A stretch of DNA of 64,000 bases from Tetzosporium hominis (GCF_002265435.1 NZ_NOKQ01000134.1:248001-312000), one strand, 5' to 3'; shown: positions 50,540-60,596, counted from the first letter of the stretch. The notes: generated from the sequence alone by a model not told the origin. Numbers and translations: made by a program.

Positions 50540-51472
50540 ATGGCTGAATTTGAAGGGATTCTTCCCTTATGGAAAGAAGCAGGAATGACCTCACATGATT
50601 GTGTCTTTAAATTAAGAAAGCTCCTTAAGATGAAGCGTATTGGCCACACCGGTACATTAGATCCTGATGTAGAAGGCGTGCTGCCTATCTGCTTAGGCCA
50701 AGCGACAAAAGTTGCCGAATATGTCATGGCACAAGGGAAGTCCTACCGTGCAGTGGTCTCATTAGGAACATCCACAACTACTGAAGATGCTTCAGGCGAG
50801 GTAGTAGACCAAGTGCCAGCTCCATTTTCAATTACAAAAGAGCACTTGCAACAAGCTTGCGAACAATTAACAGGAACGATTATCCAGACACCTCCCATGT
50901 ATTCCGCTGTCAAAGTTGACGGTCGCCGTCTCTATGAGTATGCACGTGAAGGAAAAGTCATTGAGCGACCAAGTCGCGAAGTGACCATTCACCAATTAGA
51001 TCTAGTGGAAGCTCCTCTTGAATGGACGGGGGAGACCATTGACTTTACAATCGATGTCAGCTGTAGCAAAGGAACCTATATCCGAACTTTGGCTGTTCAG
51101 TTTGGTGAAATCTTTGGAGTGCCAGCTCATATGAAAAAACTGGTACGAACTAAAGCAGGTGGCTTTAACTCTGAAGAAGCAAAGACGCTCTCTCAGCTTA
51201 CGGAGATGCTAGAGAAAAATATGTTTGCAGAAGTTTTGCAGCCTATCGAACGAGCACTTGAACAGTGGCCTTATCATGAAATCCCACAGGAACTGGAAAA
51301 AGCCTTTTCGAACGGCCAAGTACTTCCTGCACACACGGACCTTGAGTTTCATGATAAGATTGTAATTGGAAAACAGGGAGTGGCGCATGCAGTATACCGA
51401 GCGCATCCTGAGAAACCTGGTTTCATGAAGCCTGAAAAAATGTTTATACGTTCGGAGATGGAAAACTCATGA
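50540..51472 (+). CDS. truB: tRNA pseudouridine(55) synthase TruB
   Basis: Makes pseudouridine 55 in the T-loop of tRNAs. The catalytic aspartate is in RIGHTGTLDPDVEGVLPICLG. Other motifs are PPMYSAVKVDGRRLYEYAREG and SCSKGTYIRTLA. Length is 310 residues with an AAGGAGAGAG ribosome site. The stop overlaps ribF by 4 bp (ATGA). Confidence 0.96.
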   Translation: MAEFEGILPLWKEAGMTSHDCVFKLRKLLKMKRIGHTGTLDPDVEGVLPICLGQATKVAEYVMAQGKSYRAVVSLGTSTTTEDASGEVVDQVPAPFSITKEHLQQACEQLTGTIIQTPPMYSAVKVDGRRLYEYAREGKVIERPSREVTIHQLDLVEAPLEWTGETIDFTIDVSCSKGTYIRTLAVQFGEIFGVPAHMKKLVRTKAGGFNSEEAKTLSQLTEMLEKNMFAEVLQPIERALEQWPYHEIPQELEKAFSNGQVLPAHTDLEFHDKIVIGKQGVAHAVYRAHPEKPGFMKPEKMFIRSEMENS

Positions 51473-52413
51473 AGGTTCACCATATTACTTATCCTTCCAA
51501 ATTGCCAGTTCCAGATGCAGGTGGTTATGCGCTGGCGGTTGGTTTTTTTGATGGATTACATAAAGGGCATCAACAATTGATCAGTGAAGCAATTCGTTCT
51601 TCACAAAAGAACAACTTGCGTGCAGCGGTCATGACGTTTGATCCTCACCCTTCTGTCGTTCTTGGAGGGAAAAAAGAAGACATATTTTATATCACACCTC
51701 TAAATCAAAAGCTTGAGCTGCTAGAACAGCAAGGAGTCGATGACGTCTTTGTTGTGCGTTTTACTTCTAATTTCGCAAGCTTGACGCCTGAAGCTTTTAT
51801 TCAACAATTTGTTTTAGATTTAAACGTCAAACATGTTATTGCTGGCTTCGATTTCTCGTTTGGTGCTTTTGGTAAAGGCAACATGGAGCTGATGAAAAAG
51901 TATGCATCTGACACTCTTGAAGTGACGGTCATCCCAAAATTCACAAAAGATGAGGAAAAAGTAAGTTCGACTCGGATTCGTAATGAACTTAAAGCTGGGA
52001 ATATGCAATTGGTATGCGACTTGCTTGGTCGACCGTTTCAGCTGGATGGCGTCGTTGTTCACGGAGATAAACGTGGGCGGACGATACAGTTCCCTACTGC
52101 TAATGTAGAACCAGATGAGGGACAGTTTATCCCGGCAGTTGGTGTTTATGCAGTCCGGATGCAAGTACAAGATGAGTGGTTTGATGGTGTCTGCAATGTA
52201 GGGTACAAACCGACAGTCCAAAACAGCCAGAAAGTCTCTATCGAAGTCCATTTGTTTGATTTCAATCGTGACATTTACGGAGAACAAGTTCGCATTCACT
52301 GGTATGAACCAATCCGTAAAGAACAGAAGTTTCCATCTTTAGAGGCATTGAAAGAACAGATTGCTAAAGACAAGGACCAAGCCATCGCTTATTTGGCAGC
52401 TCGTCCCTTGTAA
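51469..52413 (+). CDS. ribF: Bifunctional riboflavin kinase/FAD synthetase RibF (RibC)
   Basis: Converts riboflavin to FMN and then FAD. The N-terminal nucleotidyltransferase domain holds VGFFDGLHKGHQQLI and STRIRNELKAGN. The C-terminal flavokinase domain has VVHGDKRGRTIQFPTANV and DGVCNVGYKPT. Length is 314 residues. It is coupled to truB, and the rpsO promoter overlaps its last codons. Confidence 0.95.
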   Translation: MKVHHITYPSKLPVPDAGGYALAVGFFDGLHKGHQQLISEAIRSSQKNNLRAAVMTFDPHPSVVLGGKKEDIFYITPLNQKLELLEQQGVDDVFVVRFTSNFASLTPEAFIQQFVLDLNVKHVIAGFDFSFGAFGKGNMELMKKYASDTLEVTVIPKFTKDEEKVSSTRIRNELKAGNMQLVCDLLGRPFQLDGVVVHGDKRGRTIQFPTANVEPDEGQFIPAVGVYAVRMQVQDEWFDGVCNVGYKPTVQNSQKVSIEVHLFDFNRDIYGEQVRIHWYEPIRKEQKFPSLEALKEQIAKDKDQAIAYLAARPL

Positions 52414-52436
52414 TAGGAATAGCAGTCTGCTATAAT
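52408..52436 (+). promoter_or_regulatory. SigA-type promoter of rpsO
   Basis: TTGTAA (52408-52413, overlapping the ribF stop), a 17-bp spacer and a perfect TATAAT (52431-52436). Confidence 0.7.
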
Positions 52437-52442
52437 AAGTCA

Positions 52443-52534
52443 GTACGTCTTGTACTAAACCTTATCTTGGCTTTTCGAGTCTCCAACGATTGCTCGGGTA
52501 CAGGGGATATATCTATTATTAGGAGGAAACCAAC
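52443..52534 (+). ncRNA. rpsO 5' leader, possible S15 autoregulatory RNA
   Basis: A leader of about 90 nt with short inverted repeats (AGTACG ... CGTCTTGTACT near 52441) precedes an AGGAGG ribosome site. Ribosomal protein S15 is known to bind its own leader in several bacterial groups. I infer a similar element here from position only. Confidence 0.35.
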
Positions 52535-52804
52535 ATGGCAATTACAAAAGAACGTAAGAATGAACTAATCACTGAGTACCGTACTCACGAGAGTGATACT
52601 GGATCACCAGAAATCCAAATCGCAATGCTTACTGAAGAGATCAACTCTTTAAACGAGCACTTACGCACTCACAAAAAAGATCACCACTCACGTCGCGGTC
52701 TTTTCAAAATGGTTGGACGTCGTCGTAACCTTTTGAAATATCTTCGTGAAACAGAAGTTCAACGTTACCGTGAATTGATTGCAAAATTAGGCTTACGCCG
52801 CTAA
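52535..52804 (+). CDS. rpsO: Ribosomal protein uS15
   Basis: 89-residue primary 16S rRNA-binding protein. It shows [20 protein letters not shown], the [11 protein letters not shown] motif and [14 protein letters not shown]. The ATTAGGAGGAAA ribosome site is strong. The pnp gene follows, as in almost all bacteria. Confidence 0.98.
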   Translation: MAITKERKNELITEYRTHESDTGSPEIQIAMLTEEINSLNEHLRTHKKDHHSRRGLFKMVGRRRNLLKYLRETEVQRYRELIAKLGLRR

Positions 52805-52823
52805 TTCGAATATTCAATTTAGT

Positions 52824-52855
52824 AGACTCAACTTGTGATACAGGTTGAGTCTTTC
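52824..52855 (+). terminator. Hairpin after rpsO
   Basis: AGACTCAACTTG pairs with CAGGTTGAGTCT (one G-T) and is followed by only a short TTTCT tail, so termination may be partial and allow readthrough into pnp. Confidence 0.65.
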
Positions 52856-52948
52856 TGCTAATAGAAAGTTGTTTTCATGCAGTGTAGGAGTTTGATACAC
52901 TACAAGAGGATACATACCATAGATTTCTATGTTGAGAGGAGTACACAA

Positions 52949-55060
52949 ATGACCGAAAAGAAAACGTATACGTATGAATGGGCAGGTCGCCCATTAACTA
53001 TTGAGGTAGGCCAACTAGCTAAACAAGCGAACGGTGCAGCCCTAGTACGTTATGGTGACACAACCGTGTTATCAACTGCAACTGCTTCAAAACAACCGAA
53101 GAACTTAGATTTCTTCCCATTAACAGTGAATTATGAGGAAAAATTATATGCTGTCGGTAAAATTCCAGGTGGCTTTATCAAGCGAGAAGGTCGTCCATCA
53201 GAGCGTGCTATTTTAACAAGCCGTCTTATTGACCGACCAATTCGTCCTCTATTTGCAGACGGTTTCCGTAATGAGGTACAAGTAATCTCAATCGTGATGT
53301 CCGTTGATCAAGACTGCTCTTCTGAGATGGCTGCTATGCTTGGGTCTTCATTAGCCTTGTCGATTTCAGATGTTCCGTTTGAAGGTCCTATTGCAGGTGT
53401 TCAAGTAGGTTATGTGAATGGTGAATTTGTAATCAATCCAACTACTGAACAAATGGAAGAGTCTTTAATGGATCTTGTTGTTGCTGGTACAAAAGACGCA
53501 ATCAACATGGTAGAAGCAGGAGCTAAAGAAGTTTCTGAAGAAATCATGTTAGAAGCTATTATGTTCGGTCACGATGAAATTAAGAAGTTAATTGCTTTCC
53601 AAGAACAGATTGTTGCAGAAATCGGGAAACCAAAAACAGAAGTCACTTTGTACCAATTGAATGAAGACATCGTTGCAAAAGTTCGTGAACTGGCTGAAGT
53701 TGAAGTCAACACAGCTGTACAAGTTGCTGAAAAAGCAGCTCGTGACGAGGCAATCAATGAAGTTCGTACTCGCGTTATTGAAACATTTGAAGCTGAAGAA
53801 GCAAATGACGATACGTTAAAACAAGTTCGTCAAACAGTAGATATGCTCGTGAAAGAAGAAGTCCGCCGCTTAATCACAGAAGAAAAAGTCCGTCCAGACG
53901 GTCGTAAACAAGACGAGATTCGTCCACTTTCTTCTGAAGTAGGAATCCTTCCTCGTACTCACGGTTCAGGTCTATTTACTCGTGGGCAAACACAAGCACT
54001 TAGCATCTGTACATTAGGGCCACTTGGCGATGTTCAAATCATCGACGGCTTAGGTGTGGAAGAGTCAAAACGCTTCATGCATCATTACAATTTCCCACTA
54101 TTCAGCGTAGGGGAAACAGGACCAATCCGTGCTCCAGGTCGTCGTGAAATTGGTCACGGTGCTCTTGGTGAACGTGCACTAGAAGCGGTTATTCCTGACG
54201 AAGAAACATTCCCATACACGATGCGTCTTGTATCGGAAGTTTTAGAGTCTAATGGATCGACTTCACAAGCAAGTATTTGTGCATCGACACTTGCGATGAT
54301 GGACGCTGGGGTTCCAATCAAAGCACCAGTAGCAGGTATCGCAATGGGTCTTATTAAAAAAGGTGAACACTACACAGTGTTAACTGATATCCAAGGTATG
54401 GAAGATCATCTTGGCGATATGGACTTCAAAGTAGCTGGAACAGCTGAAGGTGTTACAGCACTTCAAATGGACATTAAAATTGATGGATTGTCTCGTGACA
54501 TTCTACAAGAAGCTTTAGAACAAGCGAAAAAAGGCCGTCTACAGATTTTGGAGAGCATGCTCGCTACATTACCAGAATCTCGTAATAAGCTTTCTAAATA
54601 TGCACCTAAAATCGATGTGATTAAAATCAATCCTGATAAGATTCGTGATGTAATCGGACCAGGTGGTAAAGTAATCAACAAAATCATCGATGAAACTGGT
54701 GTCAAAATTGATACTGAGCAAGATGGAACGATCTACATTGCTTCTGCGGATGAAGAGATGATTGCAAAAGCACGGGGCATGATTGAAAATATCGTGCGTG
54801 TAGCTGTTGTAGGTGAATACTATCTAGGTAAAGTAAAACGTATTGAAAAATTCGGTGCTTTCTTAGAGATTTTCCCTGGTAAAGATGGCTTACTGCATAT
54901 CTCTGAAATCCAAGAAGAGCGCACAAAAGCAGTAGAAGACGTCTTGAAAATGGGCGATGAACTACTCGTAAAGGTTATTGAGATCGATAACCAAGGACGT
55001 GTGAACTTATCACGTAAAGTGGTCTTGAAAGAAGAGAAAGAACGCGCTGAACAAAACTAA
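52949..55060 (+). CDS. pnp: Polyribonucleotide nucleotidyltransferase (PNPase)
   Basis: Phosphorolytic 3'-5' exoribonuclease of 703 residues. It contains two RNase PH domains ([28 protein letters not shown]), an intervening helical domain, a KH domain ([20 protein letters not shown]) and a C-terminal S1 domain ([20 protein letters not shown]). The ATG at 52949 follows GAGAGGAG. The frame back to 52877 lacks similarity. The short C-terminus ends soon after the S1 domain. Confidence 0.97.
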   Translation: MTEKKTYTYEWAGRPLTIEVGQLAKQANGAALVRYGDTTVLSTATASKQPKNLDFFPLTVNYEEKLYAVGKIPGGFIKREGRPSERAILTSRLIDRPIRPLFADGFRNEVQVISIVMSVDQDCSSEMAAMLGSSLALSISDVPFEGPIAGVQVGYVNGEFVINPTTEQMEESLMDLVVAGTKDAINMVEAGAKEVSEEIMLEAIMFGHDEIKKLIAFQEQIVAEIGKPKTEVTLYQLNEDIVAKVRELAEVEVNTAVQVAEKAARDEAINEVRTRVIETFEAEEANDDTLKQVRQTVDMLVKEEVRRLITEEKVRPDGRKQDEIRPLSSEVGILPRTHGSGLFTRGQTQALSICTLGPLGDVQIIDGLGVEESKRFMHHYNFPLFSVGETGPIRAPGRREIGHGALGERALEAVIPDEETFPYTMRLVSEVLESNGSTSQASICASTLAMMDAGVPIKAPVAGIAMGLIKKGEHYTVLTDIQGMEDHLGDMDFKVAGTAEGVTALQMDIKIDGLSRDILQEALEQAKKGRLQILESMLATLPESRNKLSKYAPKIDVIKINPDKIRDVIGPGGKVINKIIDETGVKIDTEQDGTIYIASADEEMIAKARGMIENIVRVAVVGEYYLGKVKRIEKFGAFLEIFPGKDGLLHISEIQEERTKAVEDVLKMGDELLVKVIEIDNQGRVNLSRKVVLKEEKERAEQN

Positions 55061-55066
55061 TACCCG

Positions 55067-55094
55067 AGCTGCATGCCTAGGCATGCAGCTTTTA
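55067..55094 (+). terminator. Intrinsic terminator after pnp
   Basis: A perfect 11-bp stem (AGCTGCATGCC / GGCATGCAGCT) has a tight loop and a TTTTA tail. Confidence 0.82.
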
Positions 55095-55120
55095 TAGTCA
55101 ATAAGAAAGGTCGTACCAGC

Positions 55121-56338
55121 ATGAGGAAACAAACACTAGAAAACGGCGTGCGCGTCGTTGTTCATCCCATGAACCATACTCGTTCCGTATCCATCGGTGT
55201 TTGGATTGAAGTGGGCTCGCGCTATGAGACTCCCGAACAAGCAGGAATGGCTCATTTTATTGAGCATATGCTTTTTAAAGGAACAAAGACTCGTTCGGCA
55301 AAAGACTTAGCGATAGCCTTTGACCGCATCGGAGGCAATAGCAATGCTTATACATCGAAAGAGCAAACCTGTTATTATACCCGAGTACTCGACCGCTATG
55401 CGATACAGGCGATTGACCTGCTCGCGGACATGCTGTGGAATTCAGTCTTTGATCCTGAAGAGATGGAGCGAGAGAAACAAGTCATTGCAGAGGAAATTCA
55501 TATGGTGGAAGATACACCAGATGATTGCGTACATGAATATTTGTGGGAAACGATTTTTCAGTCGCATCCATTAGCGCAACCTATTTTAGGTACGCAAGAG
55601 ACGGTTGCTTCTTTCACTCGAGAACAAGTAGTGGATTTTTACCAAAAAGCCTATCACCCATCAAAAGTGATCATCTCTATTGCAGGTAATGTGGATCATG
55701 CGCTCCTGGATCATTTAGAGAAGCAGTTCGGAACACCAAATTGGGAGCGTCAGGAATTGCCTACTATCACTCCTGGAACATTCCATGTAGGGGAAATCCA
55801 AAAAGAACGTGAAATCGAACAAGTTCACGTAACACTTGCTTGGCCATCTCCGTCTGTCTTAGACGCAGACATTTATGCAATCGTCTTACTGCAGACGATG
55901 TTAGGAGGGTCTATGTCATCTCGACTTTTCCAATCCATTCGAGAAGAAAAAGGACTTGCCTATTCGATTTACTGCTACCAAACATCGTATGTGGATAGTG
56001 GAGTATTTGCCATTTACGGAGGAACTTCTAAAGATCAGTTAAACGAATTGTTAGAAGCCGTCCACGAGTGTTTAGATGAAGTAGCGACAAACGGCTTTAC
56101 TGCAGAAGAACTTGAAGATGCCAAGACGCAAATTGAAGCCAATCTGTATTTATCCCTCGAGAGCTCAACAACCTGGATGAACCGTCTGGCTCGTAATGAA
56201 ATCCTTTACGGTACGCAACAGGACGTCGAATCTTATTTAGAGAAATATCGCGCAGTTTCTTGTGAGGACATTTTACGAGTGAGTCAGATGTTTACTAAGA
56301 AGCCTGCCAAGTCCATCATTCAACCTTATTCATCCTAA
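55121..56338 (+). CDS. mlpA: M16 family zinc peptidase MlpA (YmxG)
   Basis: Processing-peptidase-like metalloprotease of 405 residues. The inverted zinc motif is H45-F-I-E48-H49 in AHFIEHMLFKGT, with the distal glutamate in the EEIHMVEDTPDD region. The C-terminal M16 domain includes LGGSMSSRLFQSIREEKGLAY. The ATG at 55121 follows AGAAAGG. In B. subtilis the ylxY gene lies between pnpA and this gene and is absent here. Downstream are pseudogene remains instead of ymxH-dpaA-dpaB. Confidence 0.93.
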   Translation: MRKQTLENGVRVVVHPMNHTRSVSIGVWIEVGSRYETPEQAGMAHFIEHMLFKGTKTRSAKDLAIAFDRIGGNSNAYTSKEQTCYYTRVLDRYAIQAIDLLADMLWNSVFDPEEMEREKQVIAEEIHMVEDTPDDCVHEYLWETIFQSHPLAQPILGTQETVASFTREQVVDFYQKAYHPSKVIISIAGNVDHALLDHLEKQFGTPNWERQELPTITPGTFHVGEIQKEREIEQVHVTLAWPSPSVLDADIYAIVLLQTMLGGSMSSRLFQSIREEKGLAYSIYCYQTSYVDSGVFAIYGGTSKDQLNELLEAVHECLDEVATNGFTAEELEDAKTQIEANLYLSLESSTTWMNRLARNEILYGTQQDVESYLEKYRAVSCEDILRVSQMFTKKPAKSIIQPYSS

Positions 56339-56392
56339 AATCATGAAACTCCTCTTCCCTCTACTCATATAGTAGAAGGTAAGGGGGGTTTT

Positions 56393-56570
56393 ATGCGTTT
56401 ATCCGAGCTTGAACGAAAAGAGTAAGTAGGAATGAAAGACGGAAAAAAATACGGTCTGCTGCAGCATGCAGAGTTGGTGCTTGAGTCGCGAGACGTTATT
56501 TTTTATTCCGTGGAACACCATTCAAGTCATTGGTGATGAATATGTGCTAATCGAGAAGGAAACGCCATGA
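56393..56570 (+). pseudogene. ymxH: ymxH (YlmC/YmxH family) pseudogene
   Basis: A strong AAGGGGGG ribosome site and ATG at 56393 start MRLSELERKE, close to the YmxH N-terminus, but TAA at 56423 stops it after 10 codons. Reading on in the same frame gives VGMKDGKKYGLLQHAELVLE, which matches the next family segment. After a frameshift and apparent loss of about 20 residues, FIPWNTIQVIGDEYVLIEKE matches the C-terminal strand and ends at TGA 56568-56570. The PRC-barrel protein is clearly inactivated. The position after mlpA matches ymxH of B. subtilis. Confidence 0.82.
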
Positions 56571-56605
56571 CAATAGCTGTTATAGGTGCTGATGAACGCT
56601 ATTTC
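56567..56605 (+). pseudogene. dpaA: dpaA (spoVFA) remnant, N-terminal codons only
   Basis: ATG at 56567 overlaps the ymxH stop in an ATGA arrangement typical of operons. It encodes MTIAVIGADERYF, which resembles the Rossmann start of dipicolinate synthase subunit A (IAVIGGDAR). The similarity ends after about 13 residues, and the frame meets a stop at 56672. About 95% of the gene is gone. The call relies on the short match plus the expected position; alone it would be weak. Confidence 0.65.
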
Positions 56606-56615
56606 TCGTCTCGAA

Positions 56616-56764
56616 TCACCGCATATTCATGGGATGGAGGATGCAGAGCATTTTGGACCGATTACCCCGCTTGATTGTATGGTGATTTTTCTAAAATTGC
56701 TGATACCGTTGTAGAAGCAATTGAAAGGCGACAACTGCAACCCTTGTTCATATCTTACGTGTAA
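56616..56764 (+). pseudogene. dpaB: dpaB (spoVFB) remnant, internal and C-terminal fragments
   Basis: One frame reads DAEHFGPITPLDCMVIF, close to the flavoprotein segment AEPLGPKIPLDCMVIAP that I recall for B. subtilis dipicolinate synthase subunit B. After a frameshift and deletion the next frame reads TVVEAIERRQLQPLF, close to the subunit's C-terminal TVLEALEGKQLQPVV, and ends TAA at 56762-56764. Start, cofactor region and middle are missing. From 56765 to the asd start the sequence is AT-rich with a possible weak promoter but nothing I can assign. Confidence 0.75.
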
Positions 56765-56869
56765 TCCCTTTCAAAATATAATTTATAGTAATAATTATTT
56801 AATCTAGTGAATTATCATACGGATTGTGTTACAATATCGCCATTATGAATGCAGGAAGGGGAAAACCAC

Positions 56870-57919
56870 ATGAGCAAGAACTTTGTTGTCGCTATTGTTG
56901 GAGCGACTGGAGCTGTAGGACAGAAAATAGCAGAGAAATTAGTTGAGAGGAACTTTCCCTACTCCGATATCAAACTACTTGCATCCAAGCGTTCGGCTGG
57001 GCAGCAAGTCACATTAAATGATACAAACTATACAATCGAAGAAGCAACTCCTGAGGCATTTGAAGGTGTCGATTTTGCTTTCTTCTCAGCTGGAGGTGAT
57101 GTGTCTCGCCAGCTTGCGAAAGAAGCTGCAGCTCGAGGTGCGATCGTCATCGACAATACGAGTGCGTTTCGAATGGATCCAGATACGCCGCTCGTCGTTC
57201 CAGAAGTAAATCCAAATGCTCTTCAACAGCACTCGGGAATCATAGCGAATCCAAACTGCTCGACGATTCAAATGGTCTGTGTGTTAGAACCACTTCGTCA
57301 AAGAGCAGGTCTAAAAAAAGTGATTGTCTCGACATATCAAGCGGTGTCTGGTTCTGGGGCTGCAGCAATCGATGAACTAAAGAAAGAAAGCAGGGACTTC
57401 CTAGAAAAAAAGCCTGACCCACAGGTGCTACCGGTCAAGAGTCAACCGAAGCATTATCCGATTGCAGGCAATTTACTACCTCAAATCGATGTATTTGAAG
57501 ATAACGGATTTACATTTGAAGAAATGAAAATGATCAATGAAACGAAAAAAATACTGTCAATGCCGGAACTTTCAGTCGCAGCGACATGCGTTCGCGTCCC
57601 TGTCATCACAGGACACTCAGAATCTCTCTATGTTGAAACGGAAGAAGAACTTTCACTTGCTGAGATTCGAGACATTCTAGGCTCTGCAGAAGGAGTGGTC
57701 CTTCAAGACAATCCAGCAGAGCAACTGTATCCAATGCCGCTGTATGCAGAAGACACGGACCCTGTTTTTGTGGGACGCATCCGAAAAGACTTGCATGAGA
57801 AGACTGGAATTCACCTGTGGGTCGTATCGGATAATTTATTAAAAGGTGCCGCACTGAACTCCATTCAAATCGCAGAGAAAATGGTAGAGATGCAGCTAGT
57901 TAGTGGGGTGTCACAGTGA
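56870..57919 (+). CDS. asd: Aspartate-semialdehyde dehydrogenase
   Basis: Makes aspartate semialdehyde for lysine, threonine, methionine and meso-diaminopimelate synthesis. It has the NADP-binding VGATGAVGQKI (about 10-20), the active-site Cys130 in IIANPNCSTIQMV and GHSESLYVETEEEL with the catalytic histidine. The ATG at 56870 follows AGGAAGGGG. Length is 349 residues. It overlaps dapA by 4 bp. The aspartokinase gene dapG that lies between them in B. subtilis is missing. Confidence 0.96.
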   Translation: MSKNFVVAIVGATGAVGQKIAEKLVERNFPYSDIKLLASKRSAGQQVTLNDTNYTIEEATPEAFEGVDFAFFSAGGDVSRQLAKEAAARGAIVIDNTSAFRMDPDTPLVVPEVNPNALQQHSGIIANPNCSTIQMVCVLEPLRQRAGLKKVIVSTYQAVSGSGAAAIDELKKESRDFLEKKPDPQVLPVKSQPKHYPIAGNLLPQIDVFEDNGFTFEEMKMINETKKILSMPELSVAATCVRVPVITGHSESLYVETEEELSLAEIRDILGSAEGVVLQDNPAEQLYPMPLYAEDTDPVFVGRIRKDLHEKTGIHLWVVSDNLLKGAALNSIQIAEKMVEMQLVSGVSQ

Positions 57920-58824
57920 ATTTAGGAACGGTTTCTACTGCTCTTGTCACACCGTTTACGGAAAATGGGGAAGTAGATTATGATCAATTACAAGAACTCG
58001 TGCGTCATCTACTTGCAACGGGTTCTGAAAGTCTTGTAGTCAATGGGACAACAGGTGAATCACCTGTTCTGACTCATGAAGAAAAGATTGCAGTAATTCA
58101 AGCGGTCGTCAACGAAGTAAATGGAAAAGTTCCTGTTATCGCAGGAACCGGCTCTAACAATACAGCACAGACGATAGCTTTTACAAAAGAAGTAGAATGT
58201 TTAGGAGTCGATGGCTGCATGGTCGTCGTCCCTTATTACAATAAACCAAACCAGCGAAGTTTAGTGGCACACTTTACAGCCATCGCGGACAGTGCCGAAA
58301 AACCATTGATGCTTTATAATATTCCTGGCAGATCCGTTGTCAATATGACAGCAGAAACAACAGCCACTTTGAGTCAGCATCCTCGCATCGAGTGGATGAA
58401 AGAAGCTAGCGGGAATATGGAGCAAATTGCAGAAGTACTATCGAAGTCTTCATCTGGGTTTACTGTTTACAGTGGAGATGACGGACTTACGCTTCCTTTA
58501 TACACAATTGGTGCAGCAGGTATCGTGTCAGTCGCTTCTCATATTGTCGGAAATGAAATGCAACAGATGCTAAAGGCATTCCGAGAAGGTCAGCATGAAA
58601 AAGCTGCGAACTACCACAAGTTGCTGTTACCGGTATTCAATCAGTTGTTCACAGCGCCGAACCCGACGGTTGTTAAATATGCGTTATCGAAACTTCATGG
58701 TTTTTCAGATACTGTCCGTCTCCCTTTATTGACTTTAACAGAATCCGAGAAAGCACAATTTGATGAGGTATGGGCCGACTTCACTGAAAAACAGAATAAT
58801 TGGCTAAACACCGACCAAGACTGA
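57916..58824 (+). CDS. dapA: 4-hydroxy-tetrahydrodipicolinate synthase
   Basis: Condenses pyruvate with aspartate semialdehyde, the first step toward lysine and cell-wall diaminopimelate. The Schiff-base Lys162 (EWMKEASGN), Tyr134 (LYNIPGRS), Thr45-Thr46 (NGTTGE) and Arg139 are present. The GTG start overlaps the asd stop (GTGA). Length is 302 residues. Its product once also fed the dipicolinate synthase whose genes are decayed upstream. Confidence 0.96.
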   Translation: MNLGTVSTALVTPFTENGEVDYDQLQELVRHLLATGSESLVVNGTTGESPVLTHEEKIAVIQAVVNEVNGKVPVIAGTGSNNTAQTIAFTKEVECLGVDGCMVVVPYYNKPNQRSLVAHFTAIADSAEKPLMLYNIPGRSVVNMTAETTATLSQHPRIEWMKEASGNMEQIAEVLSKSSSGFTVYSGDDGLTLPLYTIGAAGIVSVASHIVGNEMQQMLKAFREGQHEKAANYHKLLLPVFNQLFTAPNPTVVKYALSKLHGFSDTVRLPLLTLTESEKAQFDEVWADFTEKQNNWLNTDQD

Positions 58825-58842
58825 GGAAACTCAGTCTTTTTT
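58817..58842 (+). terminator. Intrinsic terminator overlapping the dapA stop
   Basis: A perfect 9-bp stem (AAGACTGAG / CTCAGTCTT) has a GAAA loop and six Ts. Confidence 0.9.
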
Positions 58843-58857
58843 CTATGCCACCAATAC

Positions 58858-58886
58858 TTTCTAAAAATGAGTGAGTAGGCTATAAT
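58858..58886 (+). promoter_or_regulatory. Possible promoter of rnjB
   Basis: A perfect TATAAT (58881-58886) lies 17 bp after a poor -35 (TTTCTA, 58858-58863). Confidence 0.4.
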
Positions 58887-58931
58887 GAAATTTAGTGAGA
58901 AGGTACGGGTACTTATTTAGGAGGAAATCAA

Positions 58932-60596
58932 TTGAAAACAGTTAACGAAACGATTAAAGTCATTCCACTCGGTGGAGTTGGAGAAATTGGAAAGGCGATG
59001 TATGTTGTCGAGATCGATGATGAGATCTTCGTAGTCGACAGCGGATTATTATTTCCTGAAAATGAAATGCTCGGGATTGATATTGTCATTCCAGACTTAA
59101 CGTATTTAGAAGAAAATAAAGACCGTGTAAAAGGAATCTTTTTAACACATGGTCATGAAGATGCAATCGGCTCGATTGCGTATTTACTACAAAAAATTTC
59201 AGCTCCAGTTTACGGTTCTAAGTTAACTATTGCTCTAGCTAAGACGCATCTGAAAGAGTTAAAACCAAAACAACCAGTAAAATTCTTTGAAGTAACGAAT
59301 GCAAGTCGCATGAATTTTAACCGCACTCACGTTACGTTCTTCCATGTGACGCATAGTATTCCAGATACACTAGGGATTGTGTTTCACACTTCAGAGGGTC
59401 CAATTGTTTACACAAGTGAATTTAAGTTCGATCAATCCGCACAAGGCAAATATGCTCCGGACCTTGCTAAATTAGCTCTTCTAGGTGAGCAAGGCGTGTT
59501 TATGTTACTTTCGGATTCTACAGAAGCAGAACGCCCGGGCTATACAACGTCAGAGACTGTGATTGCTAATCAGTTATCCGAGACATTTTACGCTGCTAAA
59601 GGGCGTGTCATTGTAGCTCTATATGCGTCGAACTTCATCCGTATTCAACAGGTGTTAGATAAAGCAAAAGAGACAGGAAAAAAAGTCGCGTTTGCAGGGA
59701 AGACTTTAGAGACTACGATGAAAATTGCAATTGACCTCGGGTATATGGAAGTAGGCGAAGAGGTTTTAATTCCTTTAAAAGAAACGACAACAGTTGATGA
59801 AGACAATCTCGTCATCATTGTGTCGGGTACACAAGGGGAGCCGCTTGAAGCATTAGAAAAGATGGTTCGTAAACAACACCGTGAAGTGAAAATTAATGAA
59901 AATGATACAGTATTGATCACATTCACCCCATCTCCTGGTATGGAAGTGAGCATGTATCATACGATGAACAACATTGCTAAAGCTGGTGCTCGCGTGCTAA
60001 CTTCTGCAAAAAATGTTCACGTTTCAGGTCATGGTAGTCAAGAAGATTTGAAAATGATGATCAACTTCTTAAAGCCAAAGTATTTTATCCCAGTACAAGG
60101 GGAATACCGCATGCTTATTGCGCACTCGAAGCTTGCGCAGCAAACTGGAATGCAAAAATCCCAAATCTTTATCGCTGATAAAGGGGATATTGTAGAATAT
60201 AAAAATGGCAAAGTACGTATGAGCGGACGTGTTACGGCTGGTAACGTTCTGATTGACGGAATTGGCGTCGGTGACGTCGGAAATATCGTACTTCGTGACC
60301 GTAAATTGCTTTCACAAGACGGTATCTTCATTGTCGTCGTCACACTTGACCGCAAAAAGCGTAAGATCGCATCTGGACCTGAAGTGTTATCTCGTGGGTT
60401 CGTTTATGTACGTGAATCAGAAGAATTGCTCCAAGAAGCACAGCAAAAAGTAAAAGCTGTTGTTGAGAAGTACACAGAAAAAGAATCTTTCGAGTGGACG
60501 AACATCAAACAAGAAATTCGAGACACGTTGCATTCGTACTTGTTCCAACAGACGAAGAGACGACCAATGATTATTCCAATTATTATGGAGTATTAA
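58932..60596 (+). CDS. rnjB: Ribonuclease J2
   Basis: Beta-CASP metallo-beta-lactamase ribonuclease of 554 residues, partner of RNase J1 in mRNA decay. The metal motif reads H73-G-H75-E-D77-A78, so the last histidine of HxHxDH is replaced by alanine, and the later TGDFKFD motif of J1 reads TSEFKFDQ. Both changes fit the weakly active J2 type. The beta-CASP part holds [15 protein letters not shown] and the end is [14 protein letters not shown]. The start is TTG at 58932 after AGGAGG. The location after dapA matches B. subtilis rnjB; the tepA gene that follows there is absent. Confidence 0.93.
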   Translation: MKTVNETIKVIPLGGVGEIGKAMYVVEIDDEIFVVDSGLLFPENEMLGIDIVIPDLTYLEENKDRVKGIFLTHGHEDAIGSIAYLLQKISAPVYGSKLTIALAKTHLKELKPKQPVKFFEVTNASRMNFNRTHVTFFHVTHSIPDTLGIVFHTSEGPIVYTSEFKFDQSAQGKYAPDLAKLALLGEQGVFMLLSDSTEAERPGYTTSETVIANQLSETFYAAKGRVIVALYASNFIRIQQVLDKAKETGKKVAFAGKTLETTMKIAIDLGYMEVGEEVLIPLKETTTVDEDNLVIIVSGTQGEPLEALEKMVRKQHREVKINENDTVLITFTPSPGMEVSMYHTMNNIAKAGARVLTSAKNVHVSGHGSQEDLKMMINFLKPKYFIPVQGEYRMLIAHSKLAQQTGMQKSQIFIADKGDIVEYKNGKVRMSGRVTAGNVLIDGIGVGDVGNIVLRDRKLLSQDGIFIVVVTLDRKKRKIASGPEVLSRGFVYVRESEELLQEAQQKVKAVVEKYTEKESFEWTNIKQEIRDTLHSYLFQQTKRRPMIIPIIMEY

